Numbered from the stretch's first letter, positions 46,625 to 55,912 are shown. The stretch: 64,000 nt of DNA from Synechococcales cyanobacterium CNB (GCA_030263455.1 SZOZ01000005.1:124001-188000); one strand, 5' to 3'. Numbers and translations: made by a program. Notes: generated by a model not told the origin, from the letters alone.

Positions 46625-49220
46625 GGACCAATACCTCCCGTTCGCGCGTCGCATCGCGCGGCGGTTCATGTTCGAGGTGGCGCGCCCGCCCGCCGGTCAG
46701 TTCCGTCGCCGTCAGCCGGTCGTCCGAGCGGCTCACGGCGGTCAGCAGCGCGTCCTTGTCGTCGGTGTAGAGGGTCGCGTGTTCACGCGCCCGGCTGACG
46801 CTCACGTATGCCTGTTGGCGCGACGAGGCGGGAAACGACGCCGACGACTGGGCGATGAGCACATGATCTACAGTGCGTCCCTGGCTGGCATGGCTCGTGG
46901 TGCAGTAGCCGTGCGCCAGGTGCCCGTAGTCCTTCGCGATCCTCCAGCCGTTCGTGAGCACGAGGTTGCCGGCGCGGTCGAATCGCTTCACCGTGTAGAG
47001 CGCGCCGTTGTTGAGCCGGTGCCTGCCGTTCGCCGTCTTGCCGTTGCGCGTGACGCGCACCACGTCGCCCGGCGCCACCGGCAGCACCGAGGGCCGGTAG
47101 AGCTGGAACCGCGCCGCCTGATCGAGCGGCAGCGGCGCGTCGCCGACCACCAGCCGTTCGCCCTTGCAACGGCCCTTGGCATTCTGGTGGAAGACCAGCA
47201 CGTCGCCGGGGGCGTAGTTCAGCGGGTCCATGCGCTCGGCCTCGGTGAGGTTGGCGTTTTCCAGCACGACGAGCGGGCGTTCGTCCGTACCCAGCCGGCC
47301 GGACTGTTTCAACCGGGCGCGAATCTCGTCGGTGACCCAGGCCCCTTCGAGATGCGTCGGCGCAATCGCCAGGACCGACTGCCCCTCGGCGACGGCGGCG
47401 ACATAGTCCTCGGCCAGTTGCTGGTAGCGCTCAGTGTCGCCGACCTCGCGTATCCACCCCAGCCGGTCGAGTTGCCTGAACCCATCTTCCGTCCGCCCCT
47501 CCGAAAGCGCCCGCACGGCTTCCTTGTAGTCGCCGCGCTGGCGGCGGATGTTGCGTATTTCGGCGGGGACCAGTCCGGCTTCTTCTTCCAACAGCCGCAG
47601 CGCCGCGCCTCTTTCAACACTCGAATGCTGTCGCCGGTCGCCCGAGAGAATGACTCGTGCGCCTTTGCGTTCGGCAAGGTCGAAGAGTTGCGCCATCGTG
47701 CGCGATGACAGCAGTCCGGCCTCATCGATCCACAGGACCTGACCGGCGACGCGCGCCTGCAATGCTTCATCTACCAGCAACCGCGCCACCGTGTCGGCGT
47801 CGGCGAATCCTTCCCGCCGCAGCACGCCGCGGCTGGCGTCGGCCGACGGCGCGAAGGTGAAGACGCGCTTCCCGTTCGATTCGATGCCCTCGACCGCTTC
47901 CTGCATGAGCGTCGTCTTGCCGGTCCCGGCGACGCCGCGCACGAGGATGACGCGGTCGGGTGACTCCAGCACGTGCCGCACCGCCCGGCGCTGGTCGTCG
48001 CCCAGCCAGTCGCGAGTGAACTGGTGGTCTGCCTTGCCAAGCGGGCGGCACGCCCCGCGTCCCTCGCGCGCGAAGGCGAGCATCCGGTCTTCTTCGGCCA
48101 ACACCTCGCGCGTCGTGGCGAACCGGCGCCCGTCGCGCTCGGCGACGATGAGTTCCTCGCGTGCCACCGCCTGCGTCACCGCTTCGGGAGTAGCGCGGCC
48201 GACGGCGCGCTTCATGGCCTCGGCAAGCACTCGTCGTTCGGGCAGCACGGCGCTCCGCTCGAAACAGTGCTGGATCGCCTGGCGTGCCGCCTCCCTGGCG
48301 GCGAGGTTGTCCCTGGCGATGCGTTCGCTTCCGACGCGATCCGCGACGGCCTCAATGGCCCGCGATTCCTCCGGGGTCATGCGCGACCGCCACTCGTCGC
48401 GCAGTTCCGGCAGTGTCAGTTGCTTCGCCTTGCGCTCGCGCGTCTTCGCGCCGAGCGCGCCCTTGGCGTCGGGGTCGGTGATGCCGGACTCGCGCGCCAG
48501 TTCCTCGATGAGCGCCGTGCGCCGCGAAAGGCGTCGGATGACAGTATCGGGAACACCCGCCAGTTCCCAGCCCTGCTTCGTGCGCACGGTGGGAACGCCC
48601 AGTTCCTCCACGCGCCGCGCCAGCCGCGCGTGAAACACTGCCTCGAAATACGGCCCGTCGCGCTTGAGCCCCGCGAACTGCCCGGCCTTCCAGCGAGACT
48701 CTGTTTCGTCCCAGGTGGCATTGAAGATAAAGCAGTGACTATGAAGGTGAGGGTCCGGCACGCCGTTTACGGGCCGCGCCGTCGTGTGGATGAACTCGCC
48801 CCAGACCATGTTGCCGGTCGTGCGGTCCTGGTTGCGCCCGCCTGCGCGCACGCGCGTCTGCATCTCGGCTTCGATGTCGCGCATGGTGGCGTCCACCGAC
48901 TCGCGGAAGGCGTCGAGAATGCGCGCGTCACCGGTCAGTCCGTACAGGAGCGACAGGCTCTTGGGGCAGTGGAAGTTGAAGTCGTAACCGACGCGCCGGT
49001 CGGACTTGGTGCGCGCCGTCAGCGGCTCGCCGGTCGAAGGATTGCGGTTGTCGCACAGCGCGTCCCAGTCCTCGCGGTGCACCTCGCCGGACAGTCCCAG
49101 TCGCGCGGCGGCATGGCCACGCCAGACGCCGGCGAGTTCCTGGCCTTCCGTGTAGTAGTCGGCGGTCGAGTAGTAGCTCTTGGCGCCGGCGGGCGTGCTG
49201 TTCTGAATGATGCGCAGCAT
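46614..49220 (-). CDS. MobF-type relaxase-helicase (TrwC/TraI-like)
   Basis: 868 residues. The N-terminal relaxase domain has the tyrosines in KSYYSTADYY, the CPKSLSLLYGL segment and the metal-binding three-His motif in PDPHLHSHCFIFN. The helicase part has Walker A RGVAGTGKTTLMQ (near residue 430), WIDEAGLLS, LSGDRRQHSSVERG and the C-terminal HASQGRTVDHVLI / YVSVSRARE motifs. It nicks oriT, stays covalently bound to the 5' end and unwinds the transferred strand. At 868 residues it is shorter than F TraI and similar to R388 TrwC. The candidate oriT lies 0.4 kb upstream. Confidence 0.93.
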   Translation of the reverse strand: MLRIIQNSTPAGAKSYYSTADYYTEGQELAGVWRGHAAARLGLSGEVHREDWDALCDNRNPSTGEPLTARTKSDRRVGYDFNFHCPKSLSLLYGLTGDARILDAFRESVDATMRDIEAEMQTRVRAGGRNQDRTTGNMVWGEFIHTTARPVNGVPDPHLHSHCFIFNATWDETESRWKAGQFAGLKRDGPYFEAVFHARLARRVEELGVPTVRTKQGWELAGVPDTVIRRLSRRTALIEELARESGITDPDAKGALGAKTRERKAKQLTLPELRDEWRSRMTPEESRAIEAVADRVGSERIARDNLAAREAARQAIQHCFERSAVLPERRVLAEAMKRAVGRATPEAVTQAVAREELIVAERDGRRFATTREVLAEEDRMLAFAREGRGACRPLGKADHQFTRDWLGDDQRRAVRHVLESPDRVILVRGVAGTGKTTLMQEAVEGIESNGKRVFTFAPSADASRGVLRREGFADADTVARLLVDEALQARVAGQVLWIDEAGLLSSRTMAQLFDLAERKGARVILSGDRRQHSSVERGAALRLLEEEAGLVPAEIRNIRRQRGDYKEAVRALSEGRTEDGFRQLDRLGWIREVGDTERYQQLAEDYVAAVAEGQSVLAIAPTHLEGAWVTDEIRARLKQSGRLGTDERPLVVLENANLTEAERMDPLNYAPGDVLVFHQNAKGRCKGERLVVGDAPLPLDQAARFQLYRPSVLPVAPGDVVRVTRNGKTANGRHRLNNGALYTVKRFDRAGNLVLTNGWRIAKDYGHLAHGYCTTSHASQGRTVDHVLIAQSSASFPASSRQQAYVSVSRAREHATLYTDDKDALLTAVSRSDDRLTATELTGGRARHLEHEPPRDATREREVLVHER

Positions 49221-49559
49221 GGGAGGACACTCTCCTACGCCTCATTCGTCGTGGTCAATCGCCGGTTCGTTGGACGGAGCCGTTTCTTTCACGGGGTTTC
49301 ACGGCGCGCCTGCGGCCCTGCTGCGGATGGGTCATCCATTCGCGCGCGGACTATCCCGGCCGCGGCACGGACGCCGGTGTTGCATTGCCCCTGAGCCCAG
49401 CCAGGCGCGATGCGGACCATTGCCAAATCGCCCTCGTCTGCTTCCCATCGGGCAACGTGGGGTCGCCCGGGCGTTGACGTGCCGGTGCGTCTCTGCTTTT
49501 CCCCGGTCTCCTGCGCCCAACACGGCCTGATTGACGGCATCGCTACAGCCGCCGCCGGT

Positions 49560-49641
49560 CCGGTCAAGCGGAAAACCGGTTCCTCCCAACATCTTCACTG
49601 CGTTGCAGACGCGGGTCCCTCCCGTTTTCCGCTGTGACCGG
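49560..49641. other. Candidate oriT: near-perfect long inverted repeat
   Basis: Arms CCGGTCAAGCGGAAAAC (49560-49576) and GTTTTCCGCTGTGACCGG (49624-49641) differ only by one extra base and flank 47 bp. They lie in the 509-bp gene-free region beside the relaxase gene, which otherwise shows no open frame I trust. MobF relaxases recognise a hairpin next to their nick site, so this is the best oriT candidate; the nick site itself is not identifiable. Confidence 0.5.
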
Positions 49642-49729
49642 TGCGCTCCGCCCCGGCCTGGAGCGGCTGGTTTCCGCGTGCCATCAGGCCGCGATGGGCG
49701 CGGCCGGAAACCTCAGAAAGGAGACTCAC

Positions 49730-49933
49730 ATGTCCGACACGAACAACAACGCTTCCAAGGCTCCCACGCACATCGCCTACCAGGTGCGCGACCGGGAGGG
49801 CAAGAAGGGCTTCTGGACCCGCATCGGGTCCGCCTGGCCGCACAACGACGGCAAGGGCTTCAACATCCAGCTTGAAGTCGTGCCGCTCGACGGCCGCATC
49901 ACGCTCCGCGTTGCGAGCGACAAGAAGGACTGA
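49730..49933 (+). CDS. Small conserved protein of mobile elements (67 residues)
   Basis: ATG 49730 has an ideal AAAGGAG seven bases upstream. The sequence is short and soluble: polar N-terminus, then THIAYQVRDREGKKGFWTRIG, AWPHNDGKGFNIQLE and LDGRITLR. Compact proteins with this layout recur in conjugative and integrative elements of Alphaproteobacteria (from memory), with no established function. The gene is followed 61 bp later by the methyltransferase and probably shares its transcript. Confidence 0.75.
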   Translation: MSDTNNNASKAPTHIAYQVRDREGKKGFWTRIGSAWPHNDGKGFNIQLEVVPLDGRITLRVASDKKD

Positions 49934-49994
49934 CCCATCCGCAACCGGGCGGGCCGCAAGGCCCGCCCTTTCTTCATCGAAAGGAGTACACGAC

Positions 49995-50741
49995 ATGACT
50001 ACCGTCGCTCTCATCAACCCGTTCTTCGCGGCGCGTCTCCGCCGCAAGCCACTCTTGGCCTCCGCCAGGGTCGCTACCGCTCCCATCGAGAAGCGCGTCA
50101 TCGGCAACGCCACGCTGTATCGTGCCGACTGCTTCGACATCCTGCCGACGCTCTCCGGCATCGGCGCCGTCGTCACCGACCCGCCCTACGGCATCGGCTT
50201 CCAGTATCGCAGCTACAACGACGCGCCCGAGAAGTACGACGCGCTGATGGAGCAGCTCGTGCCCGAACTCGTCCGCATTACCGGCAACGGCCCGTGCTTC
50301 GTCTGGCAGAGTCCGCTCACGGCCGAGCGATGGCACCACTACTTCCCGAAGGGCTGGCGCATCATCGCCGCCTGCAAGGTCTATCCCGAGCGCGGCCGGC
50401 AGCGCTGCCTGAGCTGGGACCCGGTCATCTTCTGGAGCGGCAGGTCGCTGCTCAAGGACGAACTGCCGCGCGACTGGCACGTCGCCGACCTGCGGCCTTG
50501 GACGGAGAGCATCAGCGACAACCCCGTGCCCTGCCCGCGTCCGCTTGACCAGATGCGCTGGTTCTGCGACTCGATTCCCGCCGACTCCATCCTCGACCCG
50601 TTCATGGGCTCCGGCACCACCGGCGTCGCGGCGGTGCTGGCCGGCAAGCGCTTCGTCGGCATCGAGCGCGACCCGGTCTACTTCGACTACGCCTGCAAGC
50701 GCATCGAGGCGGCGTGCGTCGATGCTCCGCTAGTGTCTTAG
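49995..50741 (+). CDS. Site-specific DNA methyltransferase (N4-cytosine/N6-adenine, beta-class order)
   Basis: 248 residues. The catalytic motif IV TDPPYGIG (near residue 56) precedes the SAM-binding motif I DPFMGSGTTGVAAVLAG (near 197), the beta-class order. TLYRADCFDILPTL resembles the motif typical just before motif IV in these enzymes. No restriction endonuclease is adjacent, so it is probably a solitary methylase that protects or regulates the element. AAGGAG lies about 9 bp before ATG 49995. Confidence 0.88.
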   Translation: MTTVALINPFFAARLRRKPLLASARVATAPIEKRVIGNATLYRADCFDILPTLSGIGAVVTDPPYGIGFQYRSYNDAPEKYDALMEQLVPELVRITGNGPCFVWQSPLTAERWHHYFPKGWRIIAACKVYPERGRQRCLSWDPVIFWSGRSLLKDELPRDWHVADLRPWTESISDNPVPCPRPLDQMRWFCDSIPADSILDPFMGSGTTGVAAVLAGKRFVGIERDPVYFDYACKRIEAACVDAPLVS

Positions 50742-50774
50742 CGCGAGTCGAACCGAAGGTTCAGCACGCGATTG

Positions 50775-50996
50775 TCAGCAAGCTCCACTGCATGCTGCGC
50801 CGAGCTTCGCTCCGGCCACTGCTCCCGCTTTGCCTGCGGCCACGGCGCCAGCCGGACCGCCGGCGAGCAGGCCGAAGAACCCGCAGATCACGGTACCTGC
50901 CACGGTTGCCACGACGACGGCCGCGGCGGCGTCCACAGCCTTTTCTGCGACACGGTCCCCGAATGATTCCGACCCGTTGTTTTCGCTCGATGCCAT
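50775..50996 (-). CDS. Small glycine-zipper membrane protein
   Basis: 73 residues from ATG 50996, with GGAGG 5-6 bp upstream. A polar N-terminus is followed by two helices rich in Ala/Gly (AVVVATVAGTVICGFFGLLAGG and AVAAGKAGAVAGAKLGAA), a glycine-zipper pattern typical of small membrane or toxin-like peptides. No partner gene is evident. Confidence 0.62.
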   Translation of the reverse strand: MASSENNGSESFGDRVAEKAVDAAAAVVVATVAGTVICGFFGLLAGGPAGAVAAGKAGAVAGAKLGAACSGAC

Positions 50997-51084
50997 ACTC
51001 GCCTCCGTTTGTGGTATGTACACCTACACCGATAATTCATACGGGCACCTGCACTGGTCGGTTCCGCAAGGCCGCACGCATCGT

Positions 51085-51576
51085 TCAACGGCCGCGGGGT
51101 GGTTTGCTCTCCCTTCGTGCCCGCTCGGCCCAATACTCCGCCGCGCCCTCGCGCCGATTCGGGTACGCCATGAGATCCACGCGGAAGAGGGACGTTGAGG
51201 TCTTCGACTTGAACTGCTCACCGGAGCGCAACAGCAGAAGCTGGAAGCGTCCCGCTTCCGGGCGATACCCGGAATCCGTCTGCAGCATTGCCGGTTCCCC
51301 GGTCCTCGGACACCGGACTGCTAATCCGAGCGCCCGCAGGTCGGCATTGGCTTCGCGCGTCAGATCCCGTTTCTCTGCAAGTGTCTCATGCGGCTGCGCC
51401 GCCAGATGCGCGTTGAACGCCGCGGCGAAGCGCTCCGCCAGCGCGTCGTGGAACAGTTCTCGCGCCTCGGTCAGCCGGGCGCGCAGCGACTCGTAGTCGT
51501 CACGTTTCCGCTCGGCGAACAGTTGTTCAATGCGACGCAGCTTCGCGTCGATGCCCTTCGGCTCCTTCTCCGTCAC
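51085..51576 (-). CDS. Element-encoded protein, unknown (paralogue of 44318-44779)
   Basis: 163 residues starting GTG-ACG-GAG-AAG (MTEKEP), the same start context as its paralogue. Helical N-terminus (RIEQLFAERKRDDYESLRARL), core FNAHLAAQPHETLAEKRDL..ANADLRALGLAVRCP, then a beta-rich end (GRFQLLLLRSGEQF). Family unknown; the duplication suggests a useful role for the element. Confidence 0.65.
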   Translation of the reverse strand: MTEKEPKGIDAKLRRIEQLFAERKRDDYESLRARLTEARELFHDALAERFAAAFNAHLAAQPHETLAEKRDLTREANADLRALGLAVRCPRTGEPAMLQTDSGYRPEAGRFQLLLLRSGEQFKSKTSTSLFRVDLMAYPNRREGAAEYWAERARRESKPPRGR

Positions 51577-51911
51577 GTTCCCCCCGCGTGCGTGATTATT
51601 CCTGCCTTTCACCCTACCACTGCGCCGCACCGGGCGCAAGAGCATGTGCCGCGCCGGGCCGGGCATCGCCTCCCTTCCCTGACTCCGGCGTGCTCGCCAT
51701 GACGCGCGGCTGTGTCTCACGGGTTCCTTTCCGTGGGGTTGACCTGTTTGATGCACATCCTGGCGTCCGCCGCCCCCGCGTACGGCCTGCGGCCTCAAGG
51801 GGACCGTGTTGTCGCTTCGCTCCTGCCCGCACCATCCCCTTGACGCGGCGGCTTTCCACGGCCGCCGTCCGGTGTGCATCGGTCAACCAGCCACGAAAGG
51901 AGACTCAACCG
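51577..51911. other. Gene-free interval
   Basis: No open frame here has a credible start, codon bias or family signal. The last bases hold GAAAGGAGACTCA, the same leader as upstream of the 49730 gene, serving as ribosome-binding site for 51912. Confidence 0.5.
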
Positions 51912-52373
51912 ATGGACACACCGCTCACCCATGCCAACCTCCGCCAGTTCACCGGCGATCTCACCATCCGCGAAGTGCCTCCCTCTCGCCTAGCCACCGG
52001 CACATGGTCACACGAACTCGACCGCCAGATCGGCGAGGGCGACATCCATGCCTCCTACAGCGCCGACCGCATCGGGATGGGGCAGCCGATGCGCCGCCCG
52101 TTCACATACGAAGGAATCCGCTGGGTCTGCGTAGGCTTCCGCCCCGGCCCGCAAACCGAAGCCTACCGGCTCGTTCATCCGGCGGCCTTCGATGGAACGC
52201 CGACTACCTATGCTGAGAAGGTTCGTCCCAATGGCGGCGAGGATGCGCGCTCCGACCCGATGGGCTTCTATCACGGCATGACGGTGTGTTCGGGCGGCGA
52301 ACAACTCATCCTTTGCGGCCCGCCCGTCCGGTTCGTCCCCGGGCAAGAGGCGCAGCGCTCACTATTCGACTGA
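51912..52373 (+). CDS. Unknown soluble protein
   Basis: 153 residues from ATG 51912 with AAAGGAG upstream. Beta-rich with short motifs DIHASYSADRIGMGQPMRRPFTYEG and RWVCVGF and no membrane segment. The acidic, moderately sized sequence is not recognised. It lies alone between gene-free stretches. Confidence 0.65.
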   Translation: MDTPLTHANLRQFTGDLTIREVPPSRLATGTWSHELDRQIGEGDIHASYSADRIGMGQPMRRPFTYEGIRWVCVGFRPGPQTEAYRLVHPAAFDGTPTTYAEKVRPNGGEDARSDPMGFYHGMTVCSGGEQLILCGPPVRFVPGQEAQRSLFD

Positions 52374-52694
52374 CCGGCTCACCGCGCAGGGGTTGTCCCT
52401 GACTGCGGTGTCGCACGAGGCGAGGCATCGCCGTCGCATCTCGCTGCAAAGCGCGAGCGAGGAACCCTCGGACTCCGGACCATACCGGCAGGCGGGGGCT
52501 GGGCGATGGGTGCCCGCCGCCCGTCGCCGTCGTGTCCCAGCCGCCGGTGAGGACCCGACGACGACGGCCGTATACGGCAGGCACAACTTCGCTTGAACGA
52601 CTGACTCAGTCGTCCAATCTCCGGTGAGCACGAATCCATCCCTGCAAGCATTTGACATGCAGACGCCTCCCCTAAGCGTTGCTTAGGCAGGATT
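52374..52694. other. Gene-free interval with a palindrome and a hairpin
   Basis: Overlapping open frames here look like shadows. A perfect palindrome ACGACTGA-C-TCAGTCGT sits at 52597-52613. A perfect CCTAAGC-GTT-GCTTAGG hairpin lies at 52671-52687, 8 bp beyond the repressor stop, and could end that transcript although no T-run follows. Confidence 0.55.
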
Positions 52695-52937
52695 TCACCG
52701 TGAAACGGCCTGCTGGTTCTCGTGCAGTCTGCGAAGCCGCTTAGCCTCCTGCTTCTGTTCGTACTCTGCCATGAAGCGGTAGATCTTTCCCACCGTCGCC
52801 AGCGAACAGGATCGTCCTCTACGCAGGTCGAACACGAACCGGGAATCGTTCATCGCCCAGAGGCCGAAGGTCGTCGGGGACAGACCGTGGCGGGCGATGA
52901 ACGCTTCTACCTGAAGTTGAAACTCATCGTCGGTCAT
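52695..52937 (-). CDS. Small HTH regulator (phage-repressor-like)
   Basis: 80 residues: VEAFIARHGLSPTTFGLWAMNDSRFVFDLRRGRSCSLATVGKIYRFMAEYE reads as a compact helix-turn-helix of the type found in small repressors of integrative elements, with a basic C-terminal tail. There is no ribosome-binding site. Instead a -10-like TTATCT ends 8 bp before ATG 52937, so the mRNA is probably leaderless, as for phage lambda cI. It is divergent from the excisionase-like gene and flanked by two TTGTTGG-N6-CCAA operators. Confidence 0.7.
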   Translation of the reverse strand: MTDDEFQLQVEAFIARHGLSPTTFGLWAMNDSRFVFDLRRGRSCSLATVGKIYRFMAEYEQKQEAKRLRRLHENQQAVSR

Positions 52938-52945
52938 GCACTTGC

Positions 52946-52973
52946 AGATAATGGGCGCGCACCAATCGGTCAA
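52946..52973 (-). promoter_or_regulatory. Predicted leaderless promoter of the HTH regulator
   Basis: Minus strand: TTGACC (52973-52968), 16-bp spacer, TTATCT (52951-52946), then 8 bp to the ATG at 52937. The spacing places the transcription start at or next to the start codon, which explains the missing Shine-Dalgarno. Confidence 0.55.
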
Positions 52974-52981
52974 CACGATTA

Positions 52982-53001
52982 TTGTTGGACGTTTCCAATG
53001 A
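52982..53001 (+). promoter_or_regulatory. Predicted operator, site 2
   Basis: TTGTTGG-ACGTTT-CCAA, matching site 1 at the first ten bases and in the CCAA half. It lies directly upstream of the regulator's -35 hexamer, as expected for autoregulation. Confidence 0.6.
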
Positions 53002-53042
53002 CGTGCCCTCACGTGTGTGGCGCGGAATCCGCGCGCTGGCAC

Positions 53043-53062
53043 GAATTGGATACCGCCAACAA
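53043..53062 (-). promoter_or_regulatory. Predicted operator, site 3
   Basis: On the minus strand TTGTTGG-CGGTAT-CCAA, the same arms and 6-bp spacing as sites 1 and 2. It ends 9 bp before the -35 of the excisionase promoter. Confidence 0.6.
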
Positions 53063-53070
53063 ATGAGCTG

Positions 53071-53098
53071 TTGCATCGTGGGTTTGCATTCCTATCTT
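53071..53098 (+). promoter_or_regulatory. Predicted promoter of the excisionase-integrase operon
   Basis: TTGCAT (53071-53076), 16-bp spacer, TATCTT (53093-53098). The leader then reaches ATG 53125 through a GAGG ribosome-binding site. Confidence 0.5.
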
Positions 53099-53303
53099 TG
53101 ATGGACTGTCAGTCACGAGGACGCATGCCGACGCCAGAGACACAACGCATCCTGCTCACCAAGGAGGAGGTAAAGAAGCTCCTAGGCATCGGCGACGCCA
53201 CCTTTTCCGAGCTTGGCGTGGATTACATCCAGCTTGGCCGACGGCGGCGGTACGTCATCGAAGACGTATACAGGGCGATCAATGAACGGAAGCAACCGGG
53301 AGC

Positions 53304-54476
<1,173 letters not shown>

Positions 54477-54482
54477 CGCGTC

Positions 54483-55475
54483 ATGGCGATCGCCAACGTG
54501 CCTCCAAAACCCAAGGTGGGTCGAGCGCCGTTTTTGCCCGGCGGCACGATTGCGACACGCGAACACCCGAGTGTGTCAACCGAGAACAGGCCTGCTCCAC
54601 AACGGCATATTGCCTTCGTTTCCCAACGTCTCGTCGAAGCCTCCACTGACATCCGACAAGGCCCACCGGAGCGCGCCGAGTTCCTGCACACTGTGCTCTG
54701 TCACGTCGGCTTTCCGCGACAAAGGACTGACGCGCGAGTCTTTGAGCGCACCAGCGGCAACGTGAGCGTCCGCCTGGAAGCAGGCACGCTGTACACGGGT
54801 GACGGCTGGCGTGCGCAGCCCCTTCCCTACGGCACCGTCCCTCGCCTCATCATGGTCCACCTGTCATCGGAGGCAATCCGCACCAGGCGGCGCACCGTCG
54901 AACTCGGCGACAGCGTTCGGCAGTTTCTCGCCAGGCTCGGCATGTCCGCCAGCGGCGGACCGCGAGGGGGATACGCGGCATTGGCCAGGCAGCTTGCGGC
55001 GCTGGCCGCGTGCCGGCTCACGCTCGGCATGCAGGAAGCAGGCCGCGTCGTCACGGTGGACGCCAAGCCGATCAAGCGCTTCGAGGCATGGTTGCACGGG
55101 GACGGCACGCAGCGGACGCTCTGGCCTGCCGCGCTGGAACTGTCCGAGGACTTCTACGGAACGCTCATCGAACACGCGGTCCCGCTCGACCATCGCGCCC
55201 TCGCCGCACTCAAGCACTCGGCGCTCGCCCTCGACGTGTACACGTGGCTCGCTCACCGGCTGTGCCGCGTGCGCGGTCATAGCGTGCGGCTGAGCTGGCA
55301 GAATCTTCGCGAGCAGTTCGGCCAGGAGTACCAGGACACCCGCAACTTCAAGCACGCCTTCCGCGCGGCGCTGAGACAGGTGCTCGCGGTGTACCCGGAT
55401 GCTCGCGTCAGCACGGTCCCCGGCGGACTGGAGTTGCGGCCGTCGCGCCCGCCGCTCAACCCGAAACTGTCGTGA
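54483..55475 (+). CDS. repA: RepA-family plasmid replication initiator
   Basis: 330 residues resembling the plasmid RepA (RepA_C-type) family: a Pro-rich N-terminus, LPYGTVPRLIMVHLSSEAIRTRRRTVELGDSVRQFLARLGMSASGG, then ALKHSALALDVYTWLAHRLCRV and SWQNLREQFG. The iteron origin follows immediately. It begins 7 bp after the integrase stop with no obvious ribosome-binding site, so ATG 54483 is provisional. A plasmid initiator inside a chromosomal element means that the excised form could replicate. Confidence 0.82.
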   Translation: MAIANVPPKPKVGRAPFLPGGTIATREHPSVSTENRPAPQRHIAFVSQRLVEASTDIRQGPPERAEFLHTVLCHVGFPRQRTDARVFERTSGNVSVRLEAGTLYTGDGWRAQPLPYGTVPRLIMVHLSSEAIRTRRRTVELGDSVRQFLARLGMSASGGPRGGYAALARQLAALAACRLTLGMQEAGRVVTVDAKPIKRFEAWLHGDGTQRTLWPAALELSEDFYGTLIEHAVPLDHRALAALKHSALALDVYTWLAHRLCRVRGHSVRLSWQNLREQFGQEYQDTRNFKHAFRAALRQVLAVYPDARVSTVPGGLELRPSRPPLNPKLS

Positions 55476-55506
55476 TTCGACGCATCCTCGATGCACGCAC
55501 TGTGAG

Positions 55507-55668
55507 TAAGTCGGTTGACTTACCGACTTATCCACGCTGAATCACCACCCCCTCATGCGCTGAATCGCCACCCCCTCGCACGCCATTCGTGCGCTGAATC
55601 ACCACCCCTAACCTGTAGTAGATACCTATAGCTCTTCCTGTAGTTGGCAGGCAGGCGCCTGTGGATAA
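55507..55668. other. Plasmid-type replication origin (iterons and DnaA boxes)
   Basis: Three iterons of CGCTGAATC-R/G-CCACCCC type lie at 55535-55554, 55558-55577 and 55592-55610. A TTATCCACG DnaA-box-like site (55528-55536) precedes them, and a perfect DnaA box (TGTGGATAA, minus-strand TTATCCACA, 55660-55668) follows. Overlapping hairpins TAAGTCGG/CCGACTTA occupy 55507-55530, and the stretch around 55612-55645 is relatively AT-rich. All lie directly downstream of repA, the standard oriV layout. Confidence 0.82.
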
Positions 55669-55688
55669 CGGGCAGGAACGGCGCGGGT

Positions 55689-55871
55689 TCACTTCGTCCG
55701 GTCGGCGTGCTCGGCATCCTCCTTCATTTGCAGGTGCAGGCATTCTATCGGATCGAGGACCCGCTTGATCTCGGCATCGGTCAGGCCGGTCTTCTTCAGC
55801 CGCCTCCGGTACTCGGCGAGTCTGGACTCGGCCTGTTTGATTCGGGTTCGTGTCGTTCCTTGTTTGCTCAT
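55689..55871 (-). CDS. Small helical protein (60 residues)
   Basis: ATG 55871 with GGAG 8 bp upstream. Highly charged and helical (RIKQAESRLAEYRRRLKK, LTDAEIKRVLDPIE), no membrane segment. It is close to the origin, which suggests a copy-control or partition accessory, but nothing in the sequence proves it. Confidence 0.55.
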   Translation of the reverse strand: MSKQGTTRTRIKQAESRLAEYRRRLKKTGLTDAEIKRVLDPIECLHLQMKEDAEHADRTK

Positions 55872-55912
55872 TCGCCGCACTCCATGCGGTGAATACGCCG
55901 CCTATTCGCCGC

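Noticed and set aside
49289-49567. 92-codon minus-strand frame in the relaxase-side gap
   Set aside because: No start signal or family, and it covers part of the candidate oriT region; treated as chance.
49995-50741. Restriction-modification system around the methyltransferase
   Set aside because: No endonuclease gene lies next to it; the neighbours are small conserved element proteins. A solitary methylase is more likely.
51614-51886. 90-codon minus-strand frame in the gap before 51912
   Set aside because: Low-complexity Arg/Gly/Pro-rich translation, no start signal, and it would run through the leader of the 51912 gene.
55535-55610. Short spaced repeats considered as a CRISPR array
   Set aside because: Only three units with unequal spacing, no cas genes, and DnaA boxes beside a RepA gene; iterons explain them better. 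No CRISPR array was seen anywhere in the window.
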